A DNA stretch of 64,000 nucleotides, taken from JAWOLE01 sp963815655. Lineage in GTDB: Bacteria; Acidobacteriota; Thermoanaerobaculia; UBA5066; Gp7-AA6. Positions within the stretch are counted from its first letter, which is position 1. The number at the start of each line of letters is the position of its first letter. The position numbers were made by a program, and so were the translations under genes. The notes beneath the pieces are model-generated. The model saw only the letters and a list, made by a program, of their open reading frames with translations, was not told where the DNA came from and ran no database searches. Positions 42,133-50,978 of this stretch are shown piece after piece. Where the stretch lies: assembly GCA_963815655.1 (NCBI GenBank), contig CAWFHK010000001.1:992001-1056000 (forward strand), written 5' to 3'.

Positions 42133-44208
42133 CTACCGGAAGATTTGCAGCTCGCGCAGGGTCCGCAGCTCGTCGCGCAGCCGGGCGGCGCGCTCGAAGT
42201 CGAGCTCCTTCGCCGCGGCCTTCATCGCCTTCTCGAGGTCGGCGATCCGGCGGCGCAGGGACTCGCCGTCGGGCAGGTCGGGCGGCGGCGGCGCGATCAG
42301 CGCGTCGTGATAATCGAGGCTCGAGAGGCGCATCAACGGAGAATTGATCTGCTTGACGATCGAAGCGGGCTCGATGCCGTGCTCCCGGTTGTAGGTCTCC
42401 TGGATCTTCCGGCGGCGCTGCGTCTCCTCGATCGCCCGCCGCATCGAATCGGTGACGGCGTCGGCGTAGAAGAGGACGCGCCCGCGCAGGTTCCTCGCGG
42501 CGCGGCCCGAGGTCTGGATGAGCGAGGTCTCGCTGCGCAGGAAGCCTTCCTTGTCCGCGTCGAGGATCGCGACGACCGCGACCTCCGGGAGGTCGAGCCC
42601 CTCCCGCAGCAGGTTGATCCCGATCAGGCAGTCGAAGACGCCCCGGCGGAAGTCCGTCAGAATGTTGACGCGGTCGAGCGTCTCGATGTCCGAGTGGAGG
42701 TATCGGCAGCGGACCCCCACTTCCGAAAAGTACGTCGTCAGCTCCTCCGCCATCCTCTTGGTCAGCGTCGTCACGAGGACGCGCTCCCCGCGCTCGGCGG
42801 CTTCGCGGACGACGGCGAGCAGGTCGTCCACCTGCCCCTTGACGGGGCGCACCTCGATTCCCGGGTCGAGAAGACCCGTCGGCCGGATCACCTGCTCGAC
42901 GACCTCTCCGCCGGTCTTGGCGAGCTCCTCCGCCGCGGGCGTCGCGCTGACGTAGAGGATCTGGTTCAGCCGTTGCTCGAACTCCGGGTACGTCAGGGGT
43001 CGGTTGTCCAGGGCCGAGGGGAGGCGGAACCCGTACTCGACGAGGACCTGCTTGCGGGAGCGATCGCCGTGGTACATCCCCCGCACCTGCGGCAGGGTCA
43101 CGTGCGACTCGTCCACGACGAGGAGGAAGTCCTTCGGGAAGTAATCGATGAGCGTCGGCGGCGGCTCTCCCGGCCGGCGCCCCGAGAGGTGGCGGGAATA
43201 GTTCTCGATGCCGTTGCAGTACCCCAGCTCCTTGATCATCTCGAGATCGAACATCGTGCGCTGGTGGAGGCGCTGCGCCTCGAGCAGGCGCCCGGCGGCC
43301 GTCAGCTCCGCGAGCCGCTCGTCGAGCTCCAGGCGGATCGTCCCGACGGCCCGGTCCAGGGTCTCGCGCGGCGTCGCGTAGAACGTGCGGGGATAGAGCG
43401 CGACGCGGTCCAGGCGCTCGAGCGCGGTCCCCCGCAGAGGATCCGTCCGCGTGATCTTTTCGATCTCGTCTCCGAAATACTCGACCCGCACCCCCATGTC
43501 TTCGTAGGCGGGGTGGATCTCGACGACGTCTCCCCGGACCCGGAAGTTCCCGCGCGCCAGGTCGAGGTTCGTCCGCTCGTACTGCATCTCGACGAGCTGG
43601 GACAGGAGGGCCGGCATCCCGGAGCGGTCCCCGATCGTCAGGTACGCCAGCATGTCGTAGTACGCCTCGGGAGAACCCAGCCCGTAGATGCACGAGACCG
43701 ACGCCACGACGATCACGTCGCGCCTCTCGAAGAGCGCCTTGGAGGCGGCCAGGCGCAGCTTGTCGATCTCCTCGTTCCTCGAGGTCTCCTTCTCGATGTA
43801 GGTATCGGACTGGGGGATGTACGCCTCGGGCTGGTAGTAGTCGTAGTACGACACGAAATACTCGACCGCGTTGCCCGGGAAGAAGGAGCGAAACTCCTGG
43901 TACAGCTGCGCCGCGAGCGTCTTGTTGTGCGACAGGACGAGTGTCGGGCGGTTGACGGCCTCGATGACCTTGGCGACGGTGAACGTCTTGCCCGACCCCG
44001 TCACGCCGAGCAGCACCTGGTCGCGGCGCCCCTCGTTCAACCCTTCCACGAGCCGGCCGATGGCCTGTTGCTGGTCTCCCTGAGGAGAGAACTCCGTCTG
44101 CAGCCGGAACCGGCCGGCCGCGCCGGATTGGGCTTCCTTGTAAGAGACGGGTTTGGAGACCGGCGAAGGCCGCGCCGGCTTTTCCTTCGATCCGGGACGC
44201 GGACTCAC
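42133..44208 (-). CDS. uvrB: Excinuclease ABC subunit B
   Basis: A 691-residue UvrB, the damage-verification helicase of nucleotide excision repair. Walker A GVTGSGKT, the beta-hairpin segment YYDYYQPEAYIPQSDTYIEK, VVDESHVTLPQ and the C-terminal UVR motif (LEKAMKAAAKELDFERAARLRDE) are all present. Start GTG 44208 overlaps the upstream gene's stop by 4 bp and gives a roughly 30-residue extension ahead of the family N-terminus. The usual core begins at FRLQTEFSPQGDQ. Confidence 0.95.
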   Translation of the reverse strand: MSPRPGSKEKPARPSPVSKPVSYKEAQSGAAGRFRLQTEFSPQGDQQQAIGRLVEGLNEGRRDQVLLGVTGSGKTFTVAKVIEAVNRPTLVLSHNKTLAAQLYQEFRSFFPGNAVEYFVSYYDYYQPEAYIPQSDTYIEKETSRNEEIDKLRLAASKALFERRDVIVVASVSCIYGLGSPEAYYDMLAYLTIGDRSGMPALLSQLVEMQYERTNLDLARGNFRVRGDVVEIHPAYEDMGVRVEYFGDEIEKITRTDPLRGTALERLDRVALYPRTFYATPRETLDRAVGTIRLELDERLAELTAAGRLLEAQRLHQRTMFDLEMIKELGYCNGIENYSRHLSGRRPGEPPPTLIDYFPKDFLLVVDESHVTLPQVRGMYHGDRSRKQVLVEYGFRLPSALDNRPLTYPEFEQRLNQILYVSATPAAEELAKTGGEVVEQVIRPTGLLDPGIEVRPVKGQVDDLLAVVREAAERGERVLVTTLTKRMAEELTTYFSEVGVRCRYLHSDIETLDRVNILTDFRRGVFDCLIGINLLREGLDLPEVAVVAILDADKEGFLRSETSLIQTSGRAARNLRGRVLFYADAVTDSMRRAIEETQRRRKIQETYNREHGIEPASIVKQINSPLMRLSSLDYHDALIAPPPPDLPDGESLRRRIADLEKAMKAAAKELDFERAARLRDELRTLRELQIFR

Positions 44209-44663
44209 GGGGAAGGACTGGGAGAAGGGACCGGCGAGATGGAAGTCCCGGGCTCCGTTCGTGAGCTCACGGACCGGCGGAAGAGATCGGTGAGCTCGCG
44301 GACCTGTTCCCGCGTGAATTCCTTCTGCGAGCCGTTCACCATGAGAGTCGCCCGCATCCGTTCGAGCGGCTCCCGCGAGACCCGGTGCTCCTTGAGAGCC
44401 GCGCGGAAGTCCACATAGGCCGCGTGGAGATCCTGCTTCTCTCGGGCGGTGACGTCCGGGGCGTAATGCGACTCGATCTGGTTCATGACCACGTCCGTGA
44501 TGGTCTCCGGGCGATGGCGCACGTACAGAATGAGGGCGAGCAGGCAGGCCGCCACCACGAGCACGACCACGCCGCAGCCGATGAGGAGCTTCTTCCCCCA
44601 GCCGGAGCCTCCGCCTGCCGGTTCGATGGGAGGCGGGACCGCCGGCGGAATCGGGGAGCTCAC
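44205..44663 (-). CDS. Single-pass membrane protein of unknown function
   Basis: A 152-residue protein with a proline-rich cytoplasmic N-terminus, one transmembrane helix (LLIGCGVVVLVVAACLLALI, near residue 27) and a charged helical outer domain (about 50-135). No family recognised. It overlaps uvrB by 4 bp and so is probably co-expressed with it. It is divergent from the PBP1A gene. Confidence 0.68.
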   Translation of the reverse strand: MSSPIPPAVPPPIEPAGGGSGWGKKLLIGCGVVVLVVAACLLALILYVRHRPETITDVVMNQIESHYAPDVTAREKQDLHAAYVDFRAALKEHRVSREPLERMRATLMVNGSQKEFTREQVRELTDLFRRSVSSRTEPGTSISPVPSPSPSP

Positions 44664-44690
44664 AAGGACACGGCTTATAGCACGGGAAGC

Positions 44691-44757
44691 GCGTTTCAGG
44701 TTTCATGTTTGAGGTTTCAAGAGGGGCCTGGAACCTGGAACCTGGAACCTGAAACCT
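44691..44757. repeat. Heptamer-repeat dyad (TTTCAGG / CCTGGAA class) in a divergent promoter region
   Basis: The left arm (44691-44721) is TTTCAGG/TTTCATG/TTTGAGG/TTTCAAG. The right arm (44726-44757) is CCTGGAA three times then CCTGAAA. It fills the gap between divergent genes, so it cannot act only as a terminator. Confidence 0.88.
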
Positions 44758-44787
44758 TCTCCCTGGGCGGACGCGTACAATCGGAGC

Positions 44788-47169
44788 GTGGGCCGCCGGA
44801 CGCTCTTCGTCGTGATACCGCTCCTCCTGGCGGGCGCCCTGGGCGGCCTCGTGGGCTCGGCGGCCACGGGCCTGGTTCGCGTGCCGCGCGTCTCGGAGCT
44901 GGAGACGTACCGGCCCGACATCATCACGGAGATCCGGGCCACCGACGGCTCGACGATCGCCCGCTACGCCATCGAGCGGCGGATCCTGATCTCGCGCGGC
45001 GACATTCCCGTCGTGGTCCGCAACGCGATCGTCGCGACCGAAGACAAGAGCTTCTATCGGCACAGCGGCGTGGATCTCCTCCGCACGGTTTCGGCCGTCG
45101 TCTCCGACGTGAGGCGCCAGCGATACGCGCAGGGCGGCTCCACCCTGACGCAGCAGCTCGCGCGCCGGATCTTCCTCTCGCCGCGCAAGACGATCTCGCG
45201 GAAGATCAACGAGTACTTCGTGACCTTCGAGATCGAGCGACGCTACTCGAAGGACCAGATCCTGACGATGTACGCGAACGAGATCTACCTCGGGCACGGC
45301 AACTACGGGTTCGAGGCCGCCTCCCGCTACTACTTCGGAAAGAGCCTGAAGAACGTGAGCCTCGCCGAGGCCGCGCTGCTGGCGGGCATCGTCCAGCGCC
45401 CGGAGGACCTGTCCCCCTTCCGCAATCCCGCGCTCGCCCGGAGCCGGCGCTCGACGGCGCTGCGCCGGATGCGCGCCGAGGGGTACATCACCGAGGCCCA
45501 GCGGGAGGCCGCGGACGCGGAGCCCCTCCCCTCCGCGCCTTCGCTGAAGGAGACGGTCGTCGCTCCCTATTTCTGCGAGGAGATCCGGCAGTACCTGGAG
45601 AAGACGTACGGGGAGAAGGACCTCTACCGCCGCGGCCTGCGTGTGGAGTCGACGCTCGACCCGGAGCTCCAGGCTTTTTCCGAGGAGGCGCTGGGTTGGG
45701 GGCTCCGGCGGCTCGCGCGGCGGCACGGGTTCCACCACCCCCGCAACCTCCGCGCCGAGGGATATTCGGACCTGACGAGCTACGTCGACCCGTCGTGGGA
45801 GAACGCGCGCTTCACCGAGGGGGACACGACGCGCGGCGTCGTGATGGACGTCTCCCCGGCCCTGGCGGAGATCCGGATCGCCGGCAAGACTCTTCCTCTC
45901 CGGGCGTCGGGCTTCTCCTGGACCGGAGCGGCACAGGCCACGCGGATCCTGAAGGCCGGGGACCTGGTGACCGTCACGCTGCAGAAGGGGAAGGACGGCG
46001 GCGCATTGCTCCTGGAGGAGGAGCCGCGAGAACAGGGCTCCGTCATGATCCTCGAGAATTCGAGCGGCGCGATCCGGGCCATGGTGGGCGGCTACGACTG
46101 GACGCAGTCGAAGTTCAACCGGGCCGTCCAGGCCCTGCGGCAGGCCGGCTCGACGTTCAAGCCGTTCGTCTATCTGGCCGCCCTGGAAGCCGGCTACACT
46201 CCGTCCGACACGATCTTCGACGGGCCGATCTCGATCGTCATCGACCCGCGGCAGCCCCCCTACCGCCCGGGCAACTACGACAAGAAATTTCGCGGCATCA
46301 TCACGCTGCGCCGGGCCCTGGAGCACTCCATCAACGTCCCGACCGTGCGCCTGGCGCAGCTCGTCGGCCTGTCCCACGTCATCGAGGCGGCGCAGCGGCT
46401 GGGCATCCACGAGAAGCTCCGGGCCTACCCCTCCCTGGCGCTCGGCGCCTTCGAGGTCACGCTCGAAGAAATGACCGCGGCCTACTCCGTCTTCGCCAAC
46501 CAGGGGCTCGCCTTCACGCCGTACGCGTTCGAGCGGATCACCGACGCCAACGGCGACCTCCTGGAGAAGACTCATCCCGACGCGCGCGAGGTCGCCAGCC
46601 CGCAGGCCTGTTTCCAGCTCCTCCAGATGCTCAAGGGGGTGACCCAGCGCGGCACGGGCGCGTCCGCGGCGAAGCTGCAGTTGAACATCGCCGGAAAGAC
46701 CGGCACGACGAGCGACTTCACCGACGCGTGGTTCGTCGGGATGACGCCCCGCTACACCATCGGCGTCTGGATCGGCAACGACATGAAGACCGTGAGCATC
46801 GGTCCCGGCATGGAAGGCGCGAAAGTCGCGCTTCCGGTCTGGATGCGCATCCTGGAGAAAATGAAGGAGAAGGGGAGGATCGACCCGAAGGCGGATTTCG
46901 ACCCTCCTCCCAACATCGTCTTCACCGCCGTGGACTACGACACGGGTTTGAAGGCGACGTCGTCGAGCCCGAATCCGATCCTGGAGGCGTTCGTCTCCGG
47001 CTCACAGCCGACCGAGGAATGGAACTCGCGCTCGGAGGAGATCACGAGGCTCCCCTGGTCCCTCCAGAAGGCCTTCTACCTTCCGAAGAAGGGAGAGAAG
47101 ACCGAGGACGCCCAGGAGGCGGAGCCGGCATCACCGCCGGCGACACCCGTCCCCGCGAAACCGAACTGA
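44788..47169 (+). CDS. Class A penicillin-binding protein (PBP1A family)
   Basis: A 793-residue bifunctional peptidoglycan synthase. An N-terminal signal anchor (FVVIPLLLAGALGGLVGSAA) is followed by the glycosyltransferase domain with catalytic EDKSFYRHSGVDL near residue 85 and GGSTLTQQLARRIF. The transpeptidase has SxxK as STFK near residue 454, the SIN triad (HSINVP) and KTGTT near residue 635. It starts with GTG at 44788. The C-terminal proline-rich tail is short. Acts outside the inner membrane in cell-wall growth. Confidence 0.93.
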   Translation: MGRRTLFVVIPLLLAGALGGLVGSAATGLVRVPRVSELETYRPDIITEIRATDGSTIARYAIERRILISRGDIPVVVRNAIVATEDKSFYRHSGVDLLRTVSAVVSDVRRQRYAQGGSTLTQQLARRIFLSPRKTISRKINEYFVTFEIERRYSKDQILTMYANEIYLGHGNYGFEAASRYYFGKSLKNVSLAEAALLAGIVQRPEDLSPFRNPALARSRRSTALRRMRAEGYITEAQREAADAEPLPSAPSLKETVVAPYFCEEIRQYLEKTYGEKDLYRRGLRVESTLDPELQAFSEEALGWGLRRLARRHGFHHPRNLRAEGYSDLTSYVDPSWENARFTEGDTTRGVVMDVSPALAEIRIAGKTLPLRASGFSWTGAAQATRILKAGDLVTVTLQKGKDGGALLLEEEPREQGSVMILENSSGAIRAMVGGYDWTQSKFNRAVQALRQAGSTFKPFVYLAALEAGYTPSDTIFDGPISIVIDPRQPPYRPGNYDKKFRGIITLRRALEHSINVPTVRLAQLVGLSHVIEAAQRLGIHEKLRAYPSLALGAFEVTLEEMTAAYSVFANQGLAFTPYAFERITDANGDLLEKTHPDAREVASPQACFQLLQMLKGVTQRGTGASAAKLQLNIAGKTGTTSDFTDAWFVGMTPRYTIGVWIGNDMKTVSIGPGMEGAKVALPVWMRILEKMKEKGRIDPKADFDPPPNIVFTAVDYDTGLKATSSSPNPILEAFVSGSQPTEEWNSRSEEITRLPWSLQKAFYLPKKGEKTEDAQEAEPASPPATPVPAKPN

Positions 47170-47180
47170 CCGGAATCAAG

Positions 47181-47207
47181 CCTGTCATCCTGAGCGAAGC
47201 GAAGGGA
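47181..47207. repeat. Widely distributed intergenic repeat (TCATCCTGAGCGAAGCGAAG type)
   Basis: The sequence reads CCTGTCATCCTGAGCGAAGC and continues with GAAGGGA. Near-identical words are known to me as highly repeated intergenic sequences in many unrelated bacterial genomes. It lies between the convergent PBP1A and rplI genes. Confidence 0.5.
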
Positions 47208-47219
47208 CGGGGCCGCAGG

Positions 47220-47236
47220 CGCTCGCTGCGCGAGCG
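47220..47236. terminator. Hairpin between convergent PBP1A and rplI genes
   Basis: A 6-bp stem CGCTCG/CGAGCG with a 5-nt loop lies downstream of PBP1A; flanking CCGC/GCGG bases may extend it. No U-tract. Confidence 0.4.
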
Positions 47237-47279
47237 GCGGCCAGAAGATTTCAAACCGGGGCTTGGACCTGGGTGCCGG

Positions 47280-47738
47280 TTACGCTGTTACCGGCGCGAT
47301 GGGCTGGACGTCGACCACGAGCTCCGTCGTGACGTCGCGGTGGAGGCGGACATGCACCCGGTGCTCGCCCAGGCGCTTGATCGGCTCGGCCAGCTCGATC
47401 CGGCGGCGGTCCACCTGAATGCCCCGCCCGGCCAGGGCATCGGCGATTTCCAAAGGTGTCACCGAGCCGTAGAGCGTGTCGCCCTCCCCCGCCTTCTTGG
47501 TGATCACGACGGTCATCCCTCCGATTCGGCTGGCGACCGCCTCCGCGCCGACTTTCTCATGGAGGGTCTTCTCGTCGTATTTCTTCTTCTCCTCCCCGAG
47601 CCGCCGGACGTTGGCCGGAGTGGCCTCGTACGCGAAACCCTGCGGAAAGAGGTAGTTGCGGGCATAACCCGGCTTGACGGCGACCGTATCGCCCCGGTTG
47701 CCCAACCCGCGCACGTCGTCGGCCAGGATCACTTTCAT
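47280..47738 (-). CDS. rplI: 50S ribosomal protein L9
   Basis: A 152-residue bL9. MKVILADDVRGLGNRGDTVAVKPGYARNYL-type N-terminal domain (G-rich 23S-binding face), a long connecting helix and the C-terminal domain are all present. It is the last gene of rpsF-rpsR-DUF2232-rplI, with seven bases to the membrane protein gene. Confidence 0.95.
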   Translation of the reverse strand: MKVILADDVRGLGNRGDTVAVKPGYARNYLFPQGFAYEATPANVRRLGEEKKKYDEKTLHEKVGAEAVASRIGGMTVVITKKAGEGDTLYGSVTPLEIADALAGRGIQVDRRRIELAEPIKRLGEHRVHVRLHRDVTTELVVDVQPIAPVTA

Positions 47739-47745
47739 GACGTCT

Positions 47746-48735
47746 CTACGCTTTCTCGCCTCGATGGCGAAAATCCGCGTACCAGTCGAACAGGCCGAGA
47801 AGCCCCACCCCGACGTTGATCGGAAAGTAGAGAGCCAGGCCGTACAGGCCGACGCGGAGAATTCTTGCTCGGAACCACTTCCGGGCGAAGTGGCAGATGA
47901 TAGAGAGACCGGCCAGGAAATACAAGGCCGACAGGGGCAGCAGAGCGTTCCCGGCGATCTCCCGGAGCGGATCCGGGGCAAGCGCCGCGCCCGCGCCCGC
48001 CGCCACGAAGAGCACCACGACCGCCGGAGGGACGGAGAGCCCGTCGAACCGGGCTCCTTCGGCCGAAGGATCCGGACGGGCAAGCCGGGCCCCGAGATAG
48101 AAGCCGATCGCCGAGGAGAGGATCCAGGAGATCCCGAGCAGGCCCGCCCAGTACCTGGTGGAGAAGTCGCGCGCGGCGGAAAGAGTCGCCTTGAGCCTCG
48201 CAACCGCCTCCGGCTCCATCCCGCCCTTCGTGTAGGACTGAACGGCCGCCGGGGCCATCTCGTCGAACGCGGCCGAGATCTCCTGGCGCATCGTCTTTCC
48301 ACCGGCCGCCGAGCGAACGCCCAGGCCGGCCGCCAGGAGAACGAGCCCCGCCGCGCAGAGGCCGAGGTACGCCCGGGAAGATCCCGCTCCGCGCCGGACC
48401 GCGGAGGCGAAAAGCACGGGAAGAGCGGTCGCGAGGCCGGCGAAGAGGACGACACCGACGGCCGCGGCCGCGCTGCCGGTCGCCAATCCCATGCCGAGCA
48501 GGAGGCTCGAGGACAGGAGAACCGCGGCAAGGCCCGAGCCTCCTCCCCGGCGAAACGCCAGGCGAACCGCCGGGACGGGCAGGAGAGGGAGCGCCAGCGC
48601 CCCCACCACCGGCAGCACCAGGAACGCCGCGAAGAGAAGTGCCGTGGCGAACGCCGCCGCGAGCATCTCCCGGGCGCCGCCGTGGCCCGCGGAAAGGGAA
48701 GCTCCCGTTCCCTGCGCCTCGGGTTCTGTGACCAT
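47746..48735 (-). CDS. DUF2232 (YybS-like) multi-pass membrane protein
   Basis: A 329-residue membrane protein with about eight hydrophobic segments, ending in the conserved ILRVGLYGLALYFPINVGVG-type block of the DUF2232 family. The position between rpsR and rplI is exactly where DUF2232/YybS genes occur in many bacteria. Function is unknown there too. ATG 48735 is chosen; a GTG at 48738 is adjacent. Confidence 0.82.
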   Translation of the reverse strand: MVTEPEAQGTGASLSAGHGGAREMLAAAFATALLFAAFLVLPVVGALALPLLPVPAVRLAFRRGGGSGLAAVLLSSSLLLGMGLATGSAAAAVGVVLFAGLATALPVLFASAVRRGAGSSRAYLGLCAAGLVLLAAGLGVRSAAGGKTMRQEISAAFDEMAPAAVQSYTKGGMEPEAVARLKATLSAARDFSTRYWAGLLGISWILSSAIGFYLGARLARPDPSAEGARFDGLSVPPAVVVLFVAAGAGAALAPDPLREIAGNALLPLSALYFLAGLSIICHFARKWFRARILRVGLYGLALYFPINVGVGLLGLFDWYADFRHRGEKA

Positions 48736-48758
48736 CACTGTCGACCTGCGCTCGAAGT

Positions 48759-48806
48759 CGAGAACGGGAGTTCTATCGGTTCCCGAGTCCGGAGTCCCGA
48801 GTCCTG
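48759..48806. repeat. Heptamer tandem array (CCCGAGT class)
   Basis: CCCGAGT/CCGGAGT/CCCGAGT/CCTG runs in exact 7-bp phase (48782-48806). A weak facing arm (CGGGAGT-like) lies at 48759-48771. It fills the rpsR-DUF2232 gap inside a ribosomal-protein operon. Confidence 0.65.
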
Positions 48807-48811
48807 TCCGC

Positions 48812-49108
48812 CTAGTCGGTCGCGTACGGCAGAAGGGCGATCGATCTCGCCCGTTTGATCGCCGTCTGGAGCTTGCGCTGGTGAAGGGCGCAGGTCCCGG
48901 AGATGCGCCGGGGCAGGATCTTGCCCCGCTCGGGAATGAACGACTGGAGAAGCTTGATGTCCTTCCAGTCCACGTACTCGAGCTTCTCCGCGCAGAACTT
49001 GCAGACCTTCCGGCGCCGGACGAAGAACTTCTTCCGGGTCGTGGGCTTCCCGTCGCGGTCGCGCGAAGATCCTCTCCCACCCCCGGAACGGGTCGGCACG
49101 CTCCTCAT
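48812..49108 (-). CDS. rpsR: 30S ribosomal protein S18
   Basis: A 98-residue bS18. The core reads KVCKFCAEKLEYVDWKDIKL, ERGKILPRRISGTCALHQRK and IKRARSIALLPY. The Cys residues (KVCKFC and GTC) are of the zinc-binding C+ type. Start ATG 49108 overlaps rpsF by 4 bp. An Arg/Gly-rich N-terminal extension precedes the core. Confidence 0.95.
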   Translation of the reverse strand: MRSVPTRSGGGRGSSRDRDGKPTTRKKFFVRRRKVCKFCAEKLEYVDWKDIKLLQSFIPERGKILPRRISGTCALHQRKLQTAIKRARSIALLPYATD

Positions 49109-49542
49109 GACTCACTCCTCTCCGGCTCGCCGGTCCCGGCCGGCGGCGCCACGGCGGACGGGGCCGCCGCCGGCGCCAGCGCGGGGGCAGGGCGCGGCGG
49201 CCTCTTCAACGCCTTCTTGCGGATCCGTTCGGCCATCTTGGCCGACCGCTTCTGCTCCTCGTCGGCCCGGACGGCCAGGTGCCGCAATACCTGGTCGGAA
49301 AGCCTCAACCGCCGCTCGGTTTCCGCGATCAGGGCCGGCTCCGCCGTGACCTGGAAATGATGGTAGTAGGCCTCGCGCTTGCGCTGGATCGGGAAGGCGA
49401 GGCGCCGGCGGCCCCACGACTCGTCCTTGACGAGCGTGGCGCCGCCGTCGGCGAGGATCTTCCGATGGTCGGCCGTCACCTTGACGGCCTCTTCTTCGCT
49501 CAAATCGGGAGTGACCAGGACGACGATGTCGTAAAGCCTCAT
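49105..49542 (-). CDS. rpsF: 30S ribosomal protein S6
   Basis: A 145-residue bS6. MRLYDIVVLVTPDLSEEE and WGRRRLAFPIQRKREAYYHH match the family, and the C-terminal Pro/Ala-rich extension is lineage-specific. A strong GAGGAGG ribosome-binding site lies five bases upstream of the ATG. It heads the rpsF-rpsR-DUF2232-rplI operon, with pth 85 bp upstream. Confidence 0.95.
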   Translation of the reverse strand: MRLYDIVVLVTPDLSEEEAVKVTADHRKILADGGATLVKDESWGRRRLAFPIQRKREAYYHHFQVTAEPALIAETERRLRLSDQVLRHLAVRADEEQKRSAKMAERIRKKALKRPPRPAPALAPAAAPSAVAPPAGTGEPERSES

Positions 49543-49627
49543 TGTTTCCTCCTCGTGGATTTCAATCCGGACTCGAGGCGGAGCCCGGAGAGGAAGGTCA
49601 GGGTCTGGAGGACCGCGGGGTCCCCCG

Positions 49628-50215
49628 CTACGATTCTTCCAAAGAACTTTTCGTATTCGCGTTTTTCATCGCGGCATCGATCCCGTCGGAGAGCCAGACG
49701 TGAAGGACCTCGACGGCCCGCTCCACGGCCTGCTCGAAGGGCTCCCGGTCCTCCTTCGCGAACGGCTCGAGGACGTAGTCGGCCAGGTCGCGCCGCCGCG
49801 AGTAGCGCTCGCCGCGAACGCCCAGCCGGAGCCGCGGGATCTCGGCCGTGCCCAGAAGCGAGAGGACCGAAGCCATCCCGTTGTGGCCGCCGGAGGAGCC
49901 CCGCGCCCTCAGGCGCAGGGTGCCGACCGGGAGCGCAACCTCGTCCAGGACGACGCAGACGTCCTTCGGATCGATGCCATTGGAATTGCAAAGAGCGGAA
50001 ACCGCCTCGCCGGAGGCGTTCATCAGGGTCTGGGGAAGAACGAGGAGAACCCGGACACCCTCGATCGTCCCCCGCCCGACCCGCGAGAACGACTCCCGCG
50101 AGCGGAGCTTGATGCCTTCCTGCGCCGCCAACTTCTCCACCACGCGGAACCCCGCGTTGTGGCGTGTGTTTTCGTAGCGGTCCCCCGGGTTGCCGAGACC
50201 GACGATGGCGCGCAG
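49628..50215 (-). CDS. pth: Peptidyl-tRNA hydrolase with apparent CTG start
   Basis: A 195-residue Pth that recycles peptidyl-tRNA. The family N-terminus IVGLGNPGDRYENTRHNAG with the catalytic His is fully encoded, yet no ATG, GTG or TTG precedes it in frame: the first such codon is GTG at 50143, which would remove the active site. The best start is CTG at 50215 (LRAIVGLGNPG), four bases after the rplY stop. An AAGGAG site lies about ten bases upstream. The remaining motifs (LPQTLMNASGEAV, GGHNGMAS, RLRLGVRGE) are intact. A sequencing error at the start codon is the alternative. Confidence 0.92.
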   Translation of the reverse strand: MRAIVGLGNPGDRYENTRHNAGFRVVEKLAAQEGIKLRSRESFSRVGRGTIEGVRVLLVLPQTLMNASGEAVSALCNSNGIDPKDVCVVLDEVALPVGTLRLRARGSSGGHNGMASVLSLLGTAEIPRLRLGVRGERYSRRRDLADYVLEPFAKEDREPFEQAVERAVEVLHVWLSDGIDAAMKNANTKSSLEES

Positions 50216-50219
50216 GCTC

Positions 50220-50903
50220 TTACTTCTCCTTCTCCTTTTCTTCCTCCTCCTCCTCGGTCGCGGCCTTCCCCTTCTTCAGGACTTCGGGCTCGGTAATCTC
50301 GGGGGCCGCCTCGGCCGCCGCGACCTCCGGCTCCTTCTCCGCCGTCGGATGCGTGACGTGCACGACGACCTTCTCCGGATCATCCACGACCATCACGCCC
50401 TCGGGGACGAGCAGCTGGGAGACGCGCAGGGCGTCGCCGATCGAGAGCGCGGTCACGTCCACGGGCATGTGCTTGGGGATGTTCCCGGGCAGGCATTCGA
50501 TCTCGACGTCGCGCGTGACGATATCGAGGATGCCCCCCTCGGTCTTGACGCCGACCGCCACGCCGACGATCTCGATGGAGACCTTCACCCGGATCTTCGA
50601 GGTCATCTCGATCCGGACGAAGTCGATGTGAAGCGGCTTTCGGGACACGGGGTCCTGCTGGAGCTGCTTGATCATCACGTGCCGGGCCTGGTCGGTTCCG
50701 GCGAGCTTCAGCAGGAAGATGGCGTTCTCCTGCCCGCCCCCGCGGAAGGCGTCGGTCAAGGCCTTCCGGTCCACGCTGATCGGGATGGTGGGCTTCTTGG
50801 ACCCGTACAGCACTGCCGGAATCTTCCCCTTCGCCCGTTCGCGGCGGGCCTCGTTCTTTCCGATCGTCGAGCGTTTCTCGACGTGCAACTCGATCGTTTT
50901 CAT
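50220..50903 (-). CDS. rplY: 50S ribosomal protein L25/general stress protein Ctc
   Basis: A 227-residue two-domain L25 of the CTC type, which binds 5S rRNA. The N-terminal domain (GKNEARRERAKGKIPAVLYG) and beta-rich C-terminal domain (VDVTALSIGDALRVSQL) are present. A Glu/Lys-rich acidic tail follows. ATG 50903 gives the family start MKTIELHVEKR. The prs-rplY-pth order is standard and the tail's purine-rich codons supply the ribosome-binding site of pth. Confidence 0.94.
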   Translation of the reverse strand: MKTIELHVEKRSTIGKNEARRERAKGKIPAVLYGSKKPTIPISVDRKALTDAFRGGGQENAIFLLKLAGTDQARHVMIKQLQQDPVSRKPLHIDFVRIEMTSKIRVKVSIEIVGVAVGVKTEGGILDIVTRDVEIECLPGNIPKHMPVDVTALSIGDALRVSQLLVPEGVMVVDDPEKVVVHVTHPTAEKEPEVAAAEAAPEITEPEVLKKGKAATEEEEEEKEKEK

Positions 50904-50978
50904 ACTGTCGTTCCCCGCGCCGGTCCGCCGGAGCCCGCCCAATTCGGGCTGGCGAAGGCGGACGCAAAACGGGGCATT

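Noticed and set aside
42133..46575. A 1480-codon minus-strand frame suggesting a giant UvrB fusion
   Set aside because: Only the part up to 44208 reads as UvrB; the rest is antisense to the PBP1A gene and has no recognisable domain.
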